Assembly: GCA_900770345.1 (NCBI GenBank)
Contig: CAAGKF010000302.1
Coordinates: forward strand, 1 to 30,083
DNA length: 30,083 bases
Reading direction: 5' to 3'
DNA from: Lachnospiraceae bacterium
Lineage (GTDB): Bacteria > Bacillota > Clostridia > Lachnospirales > Lachnospiraceae
Below the pieces are notes generated by a model. The model was not told the origin of the DNA. It searched no databases and saw only the letters and a program-made list of their open reading frames with translations. Made by a program: the position numbers and the translations under genes. This document shows, one piece after another, positions 14,166 through 22,604 of this stretch. Numbering within the stretch: the first letter of the stretch is position 1; every line of letters begins with the position of its first letter.

Positions 14166-15863
14166 ATGAGGCAGACTTCAGTGAATGATTTATATGAGCT
14201 CTGGCGCCGTCAGGCAGAGGAGGATCCGGATATAGTCCGGGAGCTGTTGGAAATGGAAGGGGAACCGGAGAAGATCGAGGAGGCATTTTACAGTGACTTA
14301 AGCTTCGGCACCGGAGGAATGCGCAGTACCATCGGCGCGGGAACCAACCGTCTGAATATCTACACAGTGGGAAAAGCTTCCCAGGGGGTTGCTAATTATA
14401 TAAAAAGAACCATGCCGGAGGAACTCTGGAGCATTGCTGTCAGCTTTGATTCCAGGATAAAATCAGAGCTGTTTGCAAGAACTACGGCTCAGGTATGCGC
14501 AGCCAACGGCATTCATGTATATATTTATCCGGAGCTGATGCCTACCCCCTGTTTATCCTTTGTGGTGCGCTATCTGAAATGCGGAGCGGGAGTGATGATC
14601 ACTGCCTCCCACAATCCCGCAGAATACAACGGCTATAAGGTATACGGCCCCGACGGCTGTCAGATCGCCACGGAGCGGACCGCTGCTATTTCCGCGGAGA
14701 TCGAAAAGCTGGATATCTTCCGTGATCCCCGGAAGATGGATTTTGATCAGGGAGTATCACAGGGTCTGATCACCTGGATTGAGGATCAGGCGGAAACGGC
14801 ATTTATCGAGGCGATAAAGGCCCAGTCCGTGCTGGGAGGGGAAAAGGTCTGCAAGGATATTTCCATTGTCTACACGCCTTTGAACGGTACGGGCCTGAAG
14901 CCGGTGATGCGGTCTCTGACAGAAAGCGGATACACCAATATTCATGTGGTGAAGGAGCAGGAAGAGCCTGACGGAACCTTCCCTACTTGTCCTTACCCAA
15001 ATCCGGAGGTAAAGGAAGCGATGGAGCTGGGAATCCGTTATGCAAAGGACTGTAAGGCAGAGCTTCTGATGGCTACGGATCCGGACTGTGACCGTGTGGG
15101 GATCGCGGTGCCGGGACCTGACGGTGAGTACGTGCTGCTGTCAGGAAATGAGACAGGCATCCTTCTGCTGGACTATATCTGTGCCAGGAGAACGGCCATG
15201 GGAACCATGCCGGAGGATCCGGTGGCAGCCAAAACCATTGTGACCACGGATATGGCGGAGCGCATCGCGGCTCACTACGGGGTGCGCATGGTGAATGTGC
15301 TGACGGGCTTTAAGTATATCGGCGAGTACATGGGAAAGCTGGAAGCAGAGGGAAAAGAAGATTCGTTTATCTTCGGTCTGGAGGAAAGCTACGGCTATTT
15401 AAGCGGCAGCTACGTGCGGGACAAAGACGGTGTCAACGCGGCCTACCTTATCTGTGAAATGGTCGCTTATTATAAAAAACAGGGGATCTGTCTGTACGAC
15501 AGGCTTCAGGAGCTGTACCAGACCTACGGCTACTGTCTTAACGGTTCGCATTCCTATTATTTTAAAGGAAGAGCCGGAAAGCGGAAGATGAGCAGGATCA
15601 TGGATACCTTCCGGGGAAGAAAAGGTGAGATTGGGGGAAAGAAGATCCTTGAAATGCTGGATTATGCGGAGGGGATCGACGGCCTGCCGAAATCCAATGT
15701 GCTGAAATTTATTCTGGAGGATAACTGCTGTGTGATCATCCGCCCTTCCGGGACGGAGCCTAAATTAAAGGTGTATATCTTCGTATCTGCCGGCGAGAGA
15801 GATATCCTTCCTGCTCTGGAGCAGCAGATCAGCCGGGGTATTGAAGATGTGATTCACGGATGA
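14166..15863 (+). CDS. Phosphoglucomutase/phosphomannomutase
   Basis: This 565-residue enzyme of the alpha-D-phosphohexomutase superfamily is of the PgcA type. The active-site serine is Ser148 in ITASHNPAEYNGYKVYGP, the Mg-binding loop is DPDCDR (about 305-310), the sugar-binding loop is GLEESYGYL and the phosphate-binding loop is RPSGTEPKLKVY. It interconverts hexose-6- and hexose-1-phosphates, so it can feed both ManC (Man-1-P) and RfbF (Glc-1-P). A GTG at 14157 is in frame, but the ATG at 14166 is preferred because AGAAAGG (14151-14157) is then correctly spaced. It begins 5 nt after manC and ends 10 nt before the large fusion gene. Confidence 0.93.
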   Translation: MRQTSVNDLYELWRRQAEEDPDIVRELLEMEGEPEKIEEAFYSDLSFGTGGMRSTIGAGTNRLNIYTVGKASQGVANYIKRTMPEELWSIAVSFDSRIKSELFARTTAQVCAANGIHVYIYPELMPTPCLSFVVRYLKCGAGVMITASHNPAEYNGYKVYGPDGCQIATERTAAISAEIEKLDIFRDPRKMDFDQGVSQGLITWIEDQAETAFIEAIKAQSVLGGEKVCKDISIVYTPLNGTGLKPVMRSLTESGYTNIHVVKEQEEPDGTFPTCPYPNPEVKEAMELGIRYAKDCKAELLMATDPDCDRVGIAVPGPDGEYVLLSGNETGILLLDYICARRTAMGTMPEDPVAAKTIVTTDMAERIAAHYGVRMVNVLTGFKYIGEYMGKLEAEGKEDSFIFGLEESYGYLSGSYVRDKDGVNAAYLICEMVAYYKKQGICLYDRLQELYQTYGYCLNGSHSYYFKGRAGKRKMSRIMDTFRGRKGEIGGKKILEMLDYAEGIDGLPKSNVLKFILEDNCCVIIRPSGTEPKLKVYIFVSAGERDILPALEQQISRGIEDVIHG

Positions 15864-15873
15864 GGAACATGAA

Positions 15874-18800
15874 ATGAAAGATATAAGCTATGAGATATTA
15901 GATCTGTTTAAAACCTGGGGAAGTACCAGAGAGGGAATAGAGAAGGCGCTGAATGCGGATCACAGGCCCGAGGTCCTCTGTGCCCTTTCACAGGCCAGAG
16001 AAAATCTGCTGGACTGGATGGAATTGAAAGGAGATGAACAGGTGCTGCAGCTGGGATCCGGCTACGGCGCCCTCACCGGGCTTTTGGCGGAGCGCTGCGG
16101 CCATGTGACCGTTGCCGATGAGCGGGATGAAAATCTGGCGGTAAACCGGCAGAGGAATGAAGGCCGGAACAACATTTCTTATGTAAAAGAGGCGCCGGAT
16201 AAGGAAGAAAAGGCAGCTTATGACCTGATCGTTTTCTGCGGCCCTGCCAGAGGAGTGGCTCTGCAGCCGGTTCTTACAGAGCTTTCAGGACGATTAAGAG
16301 AGGGCGGACGCCTGCTCTTTTCCTGCGAGAACAGCCTGGGACTGACCTTCCTTTCCGGAGCGGAGCATGACAGGGAGGAAGAAAATTTCACCAGGGGCCG
16401 GCTGGAACTGGCTTTTCGCCGTGCCGGCTTCGGCCGTGTGGATTTTTATTACGGAGTGCCGGACGTGAAGATGCCGGTTTCCATCTATTCCGACCGTTAC
16501 CTTCCTTTAAAGGGAGATATTTCCGGTCAGGCGCCTGCCGGAAGTGAACCGAGATATTCCTGTCTCAATGAGGAAGAGGTTTATGACAGCCTGGCAGAGG
16601 AAGGCGATTTCGGACGTTTTGCCAACGGCTTTCTTGTGATTGCCGGTAAGGAGCGGAATGCGGAGCCGGAGAAAACCATTTTCGTAAAGTATAACCGCAC
16701 CAGGAAGGAGAATTTCCGCATCCGCACTGCCATTCTGGAGGACAAGAACAGCCGCTGGGTGGAGAAGCGTGCTCTTTCTGCCGCAGGTATCGATCACATC
16801 CGGTCCTTTGAAAAGAAATATGAAAGCCTGAAGAATATGAATCCTGATATCCATGTGTTAAAGCCGGAGATCAGTCCTGACGGAAGCCGTGTCAGATTTC
16901 CTTTTGTCAAAGGCGTTACCCTGGCGGAGAAGCTGGGAGCGGCTCTGACGGGAGTAAAGCCGGCCCTTGATTCAGCCCTGGACAGGATATTCGGCGGTAT
17001 TGCCCTTTCTCAGGAGGCTTTTCATGTTACTCCTGAATTTACACAGGTTTTCGGGGAAATACCGGCTCTGGAAGATGTTTCCTGGCCGGTCAGCAATATT
17101 GACGGAATTTTTGAAAATCTGATGGAGTCCGATGGGAAGCTATACTGTCTGGATTACGAGTGGGTATTTGATTTCCCTGTTCCGGCAGGCTTTCTGCGTT
17201 ACCGCAATCTGGTTTATTTCTATTATAAGTATGGTGCGCTCATGGAGTTTGACACGCCGGAGGGCTTTTTAAAGGAATTCGGCATCAGCAGAGATCTCTG
17301 TGATGTTTACGGCAGGATGGAAAAGGCTTTTCAGTCCTGGGTTCACGGAGATGAAAATCAGGGCTACCTGGCTAACTATGCTCAGAAGGTGACGACCCTG
17401 GACGAGTTGAAGCAGCAGGATAAAGAGCTTTCCAGGGCGAGGGACCGCATTATCCAGCTTCAGGCGGAGGTGGAGGAGAAGAATCTTCAGATCCGCAAGG
17501 AACAGGAGGTGCAGCGCCTGACCAACAACCATGTAAACAATCTGGAGGTTATGATCAAGGATCTGCGCCATGAGATTGATGAGCTTGGGAAGCTGGCTAC
17601 CTATCTGAACGGCCATGAGGCCCTGATCTTCAAGGCCCGCAGAAAGCTGGGAGTTCAGGTAAATAAGGTGTTCCCCAAAGGAACCAGAAAGAGAAAGCTG
17701 TTAAATTACGGCATCAGCACCTTAAAGCATCCTGTGCGCTACGGAAAGATGTACCTGACACAGGAGGGGCGCAACCGCATTGAGGGCGATTTCAAGATCG
17801 GCGAGGGATATCTGAAATATGGTAAGCTGGTATTCCCGCAGATTCCGGGAGAAGGAAAGGAAGGGCCGGCGGGTTGGGAAGGCCCCATGGTTTCCATCGT
17901 GATCCCCTGCTATAACCAGATCCATTACACCTATGCGTGCCTCCAGTCCATCCTGGAACATACAAAGGATGTGACCTACGAGGTGATCATTGCTGACGAT
18001 GTCTCCACTGACGCCACAGCGGAGCTGGACCGTTACACGGAAGGACTTGTGATCCGGCGCAACAAGACGAACCAGGGCTTCCTTTTAAACTGCAACCAGG
18101 CAGCAGAAGCGGCCCGCGGTAAATATATTCTGTTCCTGAACAATGACACCCAGGTGACGGAGGGCTGGCTTTCCTCCCTGGTGGAGCTGATCGAGTCTGA
18201 TCCCACGATCGGTATGGTAGGCTCCAAGCTGGTATATCCCGACGGCCGTCTCCAGGAAGCCGGAGGTATTATCTGGAGCGACGGCTCCGGCTGGAACTAT
18301 GGCCGCATGGATGATCCGGACAAGTCAGAGTACAACTATGTAAAGGATGTGGATTACATTTCCGGAGCTTCCATCATGCTGTCCGCGGCACTCTGGAAGC
18401 AGATCGGCGGTTTTGATGAGCGCTATGTTCCCGCCTACTGCGAGGATGCGGATCTGGCCTTTGAGGTGAGAAAGGCCGGCTACCGTGTGGTTTATCAGCC
18501 GAAGTCGAAGGTGATCCATTTTGAGGGCGTTTCCAACGGCACTGATGTAAACGGTACCGGTCTGAAGCGCTATCAGGCTGAGAATTTTAAGAAGCTGAAG
18601 GAAAAATGGGCGGAGGAGTTCAGGAATCAGTATGTGAACAACGGCAATCCCGATCCCTTCCGGGCCAGGGAACGCAGCCGCGGCAAAAAGATCATCCTGG
18701 TGGTGGATCACTATGTGCCCACCTTTGATAAGGATGCCGGCTCCAAGGCTACCTATCAGTACCTGAAGCTGTTTTTGAAGAAGGGTTTCGTAGTGAAGTT

Positions 18801-19791
18801 CCTGGGAGATAATTTCCAGCATGAGGAGCCCTATACCAGCGCCCTGCAGCAGATGGGCATCGAGGTCCTTTACGGGGATGCCTATGCCACCGGTATCTGG
18901 GACTGGCTGAAGGCTCACGGAGATGATATTTCCTTTGCCTATCTGAACAGGCCTCATATTGCCACCAAGTATGTGGATTTTATTAAGGATTATACGAAAA
19001 TCAAGGTGATCTATTTCGGTCATGATCTCCATTTCCTGCGTCTGGGAAGAGAGTATGAGCTGACCGGCGATATTGAGATCAAGCGAGAGGCGGATTACTG
19101 GAAGTCCATGGAGCTGACCATGATGTACAAGGCGGCAGTGTCCTACTTCCCGTCCTATGTGGAGATCGATGTGATCCACAGCATCGATGCCGGCATCCGT
19201 GCCAAGGCGATCTCCCTGTATGTCTATGACACCTTCTTAAGCAGGCTGAATGAAGACTTTGCGAAGAGGGAAGACATCATGTTTGTAGGAGGCTTTGCCC
19301 ATCCGCCCAATGCCGACGCGGTGCTGTGGTTCGCAAGGGAGATATTCCCTGCGATCCGGGCCAGCCTGCCGGATGTGAAATTTTATGTGGTGGGTTCCCG
19401 GGTGACTGACGAGATCAAAGCCCTGGGACAGCCGGATAACGGAATTATCATCAAGGGCTTTGTCAGTGATGAGGAGCTGGAATCCATGTATGCGAACTGC
19501 AAGCTGGTGGTAGTACCGCTGCGTTACGGCGCGGGCGTGAAGGGTAAGGTGCTGGAGGCTCTGTACAACGGCGCGCCCGTGATCACCACTTCCATCGGAG
19601 CAGAGGGTATTCCATTTGTGGATACGGCTCTCGAGATCGAGGATGAGCCGGAGGCATTTGCAAAGAAGGTTATCGAACTTTATAACGATAATGAGCGCTG
19701 TGCGAAAATGTGCCGCAGGACTCAGGAGTATATCAGACAGTATTTCAGTCTGGACAGCGCATGGAAAATCATTGAAGAGGATTTCACATAA
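15874..19791 (+). CDS. Giant fusion: methyltransferase, kinase-like domain, coiled coil, GT2, GT4
   Basis: This 1305-residue cytoplasmic protein has five parts. (1) A SAM methyltransferase, about 50-200: LQLGSGYGALTGLL, then TVADERDENL. (2) A kinase-like domain, about 265-495: Lys298 in RWVEKRAL, Glu313 as the helix-C acid, Asp410-x4-Asn415 in NIDGIFENL, and a metal-binding Asp427 in LDYEW. (3) A coiled coil, about 505-575. (4) A GT2 domain, 672-920: SIVIPCYNQ, ADDVSTDA, FLNNDTQ, CEDADLAFEV. (5) A GT4-like domain, 938-1305: ILVVDHYVPTFDKDAGS, FVGGFAHPPNADAV, EALYNGAPVITTSIGAEG. Parts 1-3 follow the order of E. coli WbdD, which phosphorylates and methylates O9a chain ends and uses its coiled coil as a length ruler; parts 4-5 would build the chain. 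The catalytic residues look intact. The chemistry is inferred. Confidence 0.85.
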   Translation: MKDISYEILDLFKTWGSTREGIEKALNADHRPEVLCALSQARENLLDWMELKGDEQVLQLGSGYGALTGLLAERCGHVTVADERDENLAVNRQRNEGRNNISYVKEAPDKEEKAAYDLIVFCGPARGVALQPVLTELSGRLREGGRLLFSCENSLGLTFLSGAEHDREEENFTRGRLELAFRRAGFGRVDFYYGVPDVKMPVSIYSDRYLPLKGDISGQAPAGSEPRYSCLNEEEVYDSLAEEGDFGRFANGFLVIAGKERNAEPEKTIFVKYNRTRKENFRIRTAILEDKNSRWVEKRALSAAGIDHIRSFEKKYESLKNMNPDIHVLKPEISPDGSRVRFPFVKGVTLAEKLGAALTGVKPALDSALDRIFGGIALSQEAFHVTPEFTQVFGEIPALEDVSWPVSNIDGIFENLMESDGKLYCLDYEWVFDFPVPAGFLRYRNLVYFYYKYGALMEFDTPEGFLKEFGISRDLCDVYGRMEKAFQSWVHGDENQGYLANYAQKVTTLDELKQQDKELSRARDRIIQLQAEVEEKNLQIRKEQEVQRLTNNHVNNLEVMIKDLRHEIDELGKLATYLNGHEALIFKARRKLGVQVNKVFPKGTRKRKLLNYGISTLKHPVRYGKMYLTQEGRNRIEGDFKIGEGYLKYGKLVFPQIPGEGKEGPAGWEGPMVSIVIPCYNQIHYTYACLQSILEHTKDVTYEVIIADDVSTDATAELDRYTEGLVIRRNKTNQGFLLNCNQAAEAARGKYILFLNNDTQVTEGWLSSLVELIESDPTIGMVGSKLVYPDGRLQEAGGIIWSDGSGWNYGRMDDPDKSEYNYVKDVDYISGASIMLSAALWKQIGGFDERYVPAYCEDADLAFEVRKAGYRVVYQPKSKVIHFEGVSNGTDVNGTGLKRYQAENFKKLKEKWAEEFRNQYVNNGNPDPFRARERSRGKKIILVVDHYVPTFDKDAGSKATYQYLKLFLKKGFVVKFLGDNFQHEEPYTSALQQMGIEVLYGDAYATGIWDWLKAHGDDISFAYLNRPHIATKYVDFIKDYTKIKVIYFGHDLHFLRLGREYELTGDIEIKREADYWKSMELTMMYKAAVSYFPSYVEIDVIHSIDAGIRAKAISLYVYDTFLSRLNEDFAKREDIMFVGGFAHPPNADAVLWFAREIFPAIRASLPDVKFYVVGSRVTDEIKALGQPDNGIIIKGFVSDEELESMYANCKLVVVPLRYGAGVKGKVLEALYNGAPVITTSIGAEGIPFVDTALEIEDEPEAFAKKVIELYNDNERCAKMCRRTQEYIRQYFSLDSAWKIIEEDFT

Positions 19792-20573
19792 TGTATAAAC
19801 ATGTTTTTGCCATACCGGCTTATAAGGATTCGCCGTATCTGGAGCAGTGCATCCGCTCTCTGAAGGCGCAGACCGCGCCTTCTCCCATTATTTTGTGCAC
19901 GTCAACGCCCAGCCCCTATATTGTGGGGCTGGCTGATAAATACGGGATCCCTCTCCATGTGAGAGACGGAGAGAGCAGCATCAGCGGCGACTGGAATTTT
20001 GCCTATTCCGAAGCGGAGGGAGAGCTGGTGACCATTGCCCATCAGGATGACGTTTATCACAGGGATTATACCCTCCGTCTGCTGGCGGCTTACAAAAAAT
20101 ATGAGGACATGACCGTATTTACCACCGATTATGTCATTTTAAAGGACGGAAAGCTGATAACGGGAGACAGGATGCTGTGGGTGAAGCGTCTTCTGCGTCT
20201 TCCCCTGCGGATTCCGGCTCTCAATGACAGAAAATGGGTGAAGCTGCTGCCTTTAATTTTTGGAAATCCCATCTGCTGTCCGGCAACCACCTACAATAAA
20301 AAGCGGCTGGGAGAACCTCTTATCCGGTCCGATTACCATTTCGTTCTGGACTGGGACAATATGGTGGATCTGGCAGAAAGGGAGGGAAGGTTTATCTGTG
20401 AGGAGCGCCCTCTTCTCTATTATCGTGTTCATGAGGGAGCGGCCACCAAAGCCTGTATGGAAAGTAATGTGCGGGCGGCAGAGGAGCGGGAGATGTTCCT
20501 GAGATTCTGGCCGAAGCCGGTGACAGAGCTTCTGATGCGGGGGTATCAGAAGGCTTACGGGGAATATGATTAA
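19791..20573 (+). CDS. Glycosyltransferase family 2
   Basis: This 260-residue protein is a soluble GT-A glycosyltransferase. FAIPAYKDSPYLEQCIRSL is the nucleotide-sugar-binding start, ISGDWNFAYSEAEGELVTIAH leads to the DxD-like HQDDVYH near residue 84, and WDNMVDLA plus RVHEGAAT mark the acceptor side. It would add one sugar from a nucleotide-activated donor. Its ATG shares one base with the TAA of the upstream fusion gene, so translation is coupled. The donor cannot be told from sequence; GDP-mannose and a CDP-dideoxyhexose are both products of this operon and are candidates. Confidence 0.87.
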   Translation: MYKHVFAIPAYKDSPYLEQCIRSLKAQTAPSPIILCTSTPSPYIVGLADKYGIPLHVRDGESSISGDWNFAYSEAEGELVTIAHQDDVYHRDYTLRLLAAYKKYEDMTVFTTDYVILKDGKLITGDRMLWVKRLLRLPLRIPALNDRKWVKLLPLIFGNPICCPATTYNKKRLGEPLIRSDYHFVLDWDNMVDLAEREGRFICEERPLLYYRVHEGAATKACMESNVRAAEEREMFLRFWPKPVTELLMRGYQKAYGEYD

Positions 20574-20606
20574 CAGTTCGAAGGGCAGGAAAGGAGGCTG
20601 TATTCA

Positions 20607-22568
20607 GTGGAAGCAAATCAGCTGCAGGGACGGAAGCCGGTATTGGGACGAAAGCCGGTACCGGAGCGGAATCAGGCAATGGAGGAAAGCGGGAAGCATT
20701 CCCACGGCAGGAGTTCCCGCTCCGGAATGGCCATCGGTTTTTCAAGGATGGAAAAGAAGTATGAGTGGAAGGACCATGTGATTTTCATGGGAATGCTCAT
20801 GGGACTGGCTTTTCTGGTGAACCGGGGCATTGCGATCAAGGGCCTCTATATGGATGATCTGTATCTCTGGTCCTGTTATGGGGAGCAGAGCTTTTTTGAA
20901 TATGTATTTCCGGTGGGAAGCACCAGGTTCCGTTTCCTTTATTACCTGGCTGCCTGGCTGGAAATGATGCTTGTGGGAACTCATGTAAACTGGTTCGTGC
21001 CCTTTAATATTCTGTTTAATACGGCTGTTTCCTGGGCGGTCTACACCATAGGTCGGAAGCTGTCCCGCTCCAAGGCCATCGGCTTTTTCTGCGGTGTCAT
21101 GTACCTGACTACACGTATGGCTTACTATCAGATCGGTCAGGTTCTGGGACTGATGGAGGCCATGGCCCTGTGGATGGCCATCGGCATTCTCTGGTACCTG
21201 TTCCGCTATCTCAATGAAGAGAAGAAAGACAGCTTTTTTTATATCAGCTGCGGTCTGTATTTTGCGGTCTGCTTTGTTCATGAGCGCTATATGGTGCTGT
21301 TCCCTCTTCTGCTTATTGTGCTTCTTATGAAGAAATGCAGGAAGCCTCTTTCCTGGGCGGCAGCTGTGGTTTCCTTCCTTCTGGTGCAGCTGATCCGCCT
21401 GATCTTTATCGGTACGGTCCTTCCGGCCGGAACAGGGCGCACTCAGGTGGTGGAAACCTTTCAGCTGAAGAATGCAGTGTGTTATGCTCTGGATCAGGCG
21501 GCATATCTTTTCGGGATTAATGCGGGGCCTGAGCATCTGAACGGCTGCCCATGGGCCGTTACGCCCCGGGCTGTCAAGCTTCTGGTGTTGGCTGCGGACC
21601 TGATGATTCTGCTTATGGTCCTGGGCTTTGCGGCAAAGCTGATCCGGGAAAAGAGAAAGGAACGTCTCTTTGCCATGCTGCGCAATTCAGCTCTGTTTAT
21701 CTGCTTTATCGGAGGCTGCATCGCAGCTTCCAGTGTTACGATCCGCGTGGAAATGCGCTGGATCTATGTTTCACTTACAGCGGCCCTCCTGTTTATGTCC
21801 TATATGTACGGAGAGCTGACAGAGGGAGTGGGAGCTGAGTTTTACCTGAAGCGGATGTGGCCCTGGGGTGTGATCTTTGCGGGATACCTGCTTTTTATGA
21901 TACCGGCGGAGCTGTTTTACCGGAGCTGTTATCCCACTCTTTACCTGTGGCCGGAGCAGACCAGATATAATTCTCTGGCGGAGGAAACTCATGAACGCTA
22001 CGGGGATGCCATGGCCGGGAAGACGGTATACATTATCGGCAACAGCTATGGAGTCAGCGATTTTACGGCCCGCACCTTCTTCAAGGTATTTCAGAAGGAC
22101 AGGACGGCGGAGCTGACAAAGGTGGTATTTATTGACAGCATCCAGGATATGGGGCTGGTAGATGACAATACGCTGGTTCTGCAGGAGGATCCGGAGCACA
22201 ATCGGTATGTGGATATCACCCGGACTGTTCAGACCACCAAGGTGCACGTAAATTACGGCTACTATTATAAAGATTACTGGATGGACGAGCACGGCGAGCT
22301 GGTCGTGATGTCCGGAGCCAGGGGACTGATCAATCTGGAGATCATGTTCCCGGGTATTATGGAGGGCGGCGAGATGATCACCATCACCAGGGATGACGGG
22401 GAGCCGGAGCATATCCCGCTGAAATCCAGTGTGGTAAATCATCAGATCCAGGCAGAGCCCTGGCAGTTTGTAAAGCTGAAATTTGACTATAATTTCTATA
22501 TGCAGAATGCGGGAGAACAGCGGGGCGAAGACAGACTGGCAGCTCTGGTGCGCATCAGCGTGGAGTAG
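20607..22568 (+). CDS. Polytopic membrane protein, GT-C-like, with C-terminal soluble domain
   Basis: This 653-residue protein is not recognised at family level. It has a basic, low-complexity N-terminus (about 1-55), then about 11 hydrophobic segments up to residue 435, then a soluble domain of about 200 residues (KTVYIIGNSYGVSDFTAR onward). An acidic pair in the first external loop (GLYMDDLYLWS) is the pattern of GT-C glycosyltransferases, which take sugars from polyprenyl-phosphate donors outside the membrane. GTG at 20607 is the start because AAGGAGG (20591-20597) is 9 nt upstream; internal ATGs at 20727 and 20748 lack good sites. The GtrB-like enzyme encoded at 28227 could make its lipid-linked donor. 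GT-C function is inferred. Confidence 0.7.
   Translation: MEANQLQGRKPVLGRKPVPERNQAMEESGKHSHGRSSRSGMAIGFSRMEKKYEWKDHVIFMGMLMGLAFLVNRGIAIKGLYMDDLYLWSCYGEQSFFEYVFPVGSTRFRFLYYLAAWLEMMLVGTHVNWFVPFNILFNTAVSWAVYTIGRKLSRSKAIGFFCGVMYLTTRMAYYQIGQVLGLMEAMALWMAIGILWYLFRYLNEEKKDSFFYISCGLYFAVCFVHERYMVLFPLLLIVLLMKKCRKPLSWAAAVVSFLLVQLIRLIFIGTVLPAGTGRTQVVETFQLKNAVCYALDQAAYLFGINAGPEHLNGCPWAVTPRAVKLLVLAADLMILLMVLGFAAKLIREKRKERLFAMLRNSALFICFIGGCIAASSVTIRVEMRWIYVSLTAALLFMSYMYGELTEGVGAEFYLKRMWPWGVIFAGYLLFMIPAELFYRSCYPTLYLWPEQTRYNSLAEETHERYGDAMAGKTVYIIGNSYGVSDFTARTFFKVFQKDRTAELTKVVFIDSIQDMGLVDDNTLVLQEDPEHNRYVDITRTVQTTKVHVNYGYYYKDYWMDEHGELVVMSGARGLINLEIMFPGIMEGGEMITITRDDGEPEHIPLKSSVVNHQIQAEPWQFVKLKFDYNFYMQNAGEQRGEDRLAALVRISVE
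20627..20662 (+). repeat. Tandem 18-bp repeat, two units, in the membrane protein gene
   Basis: Units 20627-20644 and 20645-20662 differ at three positions and encode GRKPVL and GRKPVP. In-frame and directly abutting, they look like a slipped-strand duplication in the non-conserved N-terminal tail. Confidence 0.7.
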
Positions 22569-22604
22569 TCCGCGGGAAAACCAAATCAACGGGAGAATAA
22601 GACC

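Noticed and set aside
18325..19179. Long minus-strand open frame (284 codons) under the large fusion gene
   Set aside because: It lies wholly antisense to the GT2/GT4 region, and its His/Leu-rich translation shows no domain.
20566..20781. 71-codon plus-strand ORF overlapping the start of the first GT-C-like gene
   Set aside because: It is in a different frame from the membrane protein, has no recognisable domain, and begins right at the end of the GT2 gene without its own ribosome binding site.
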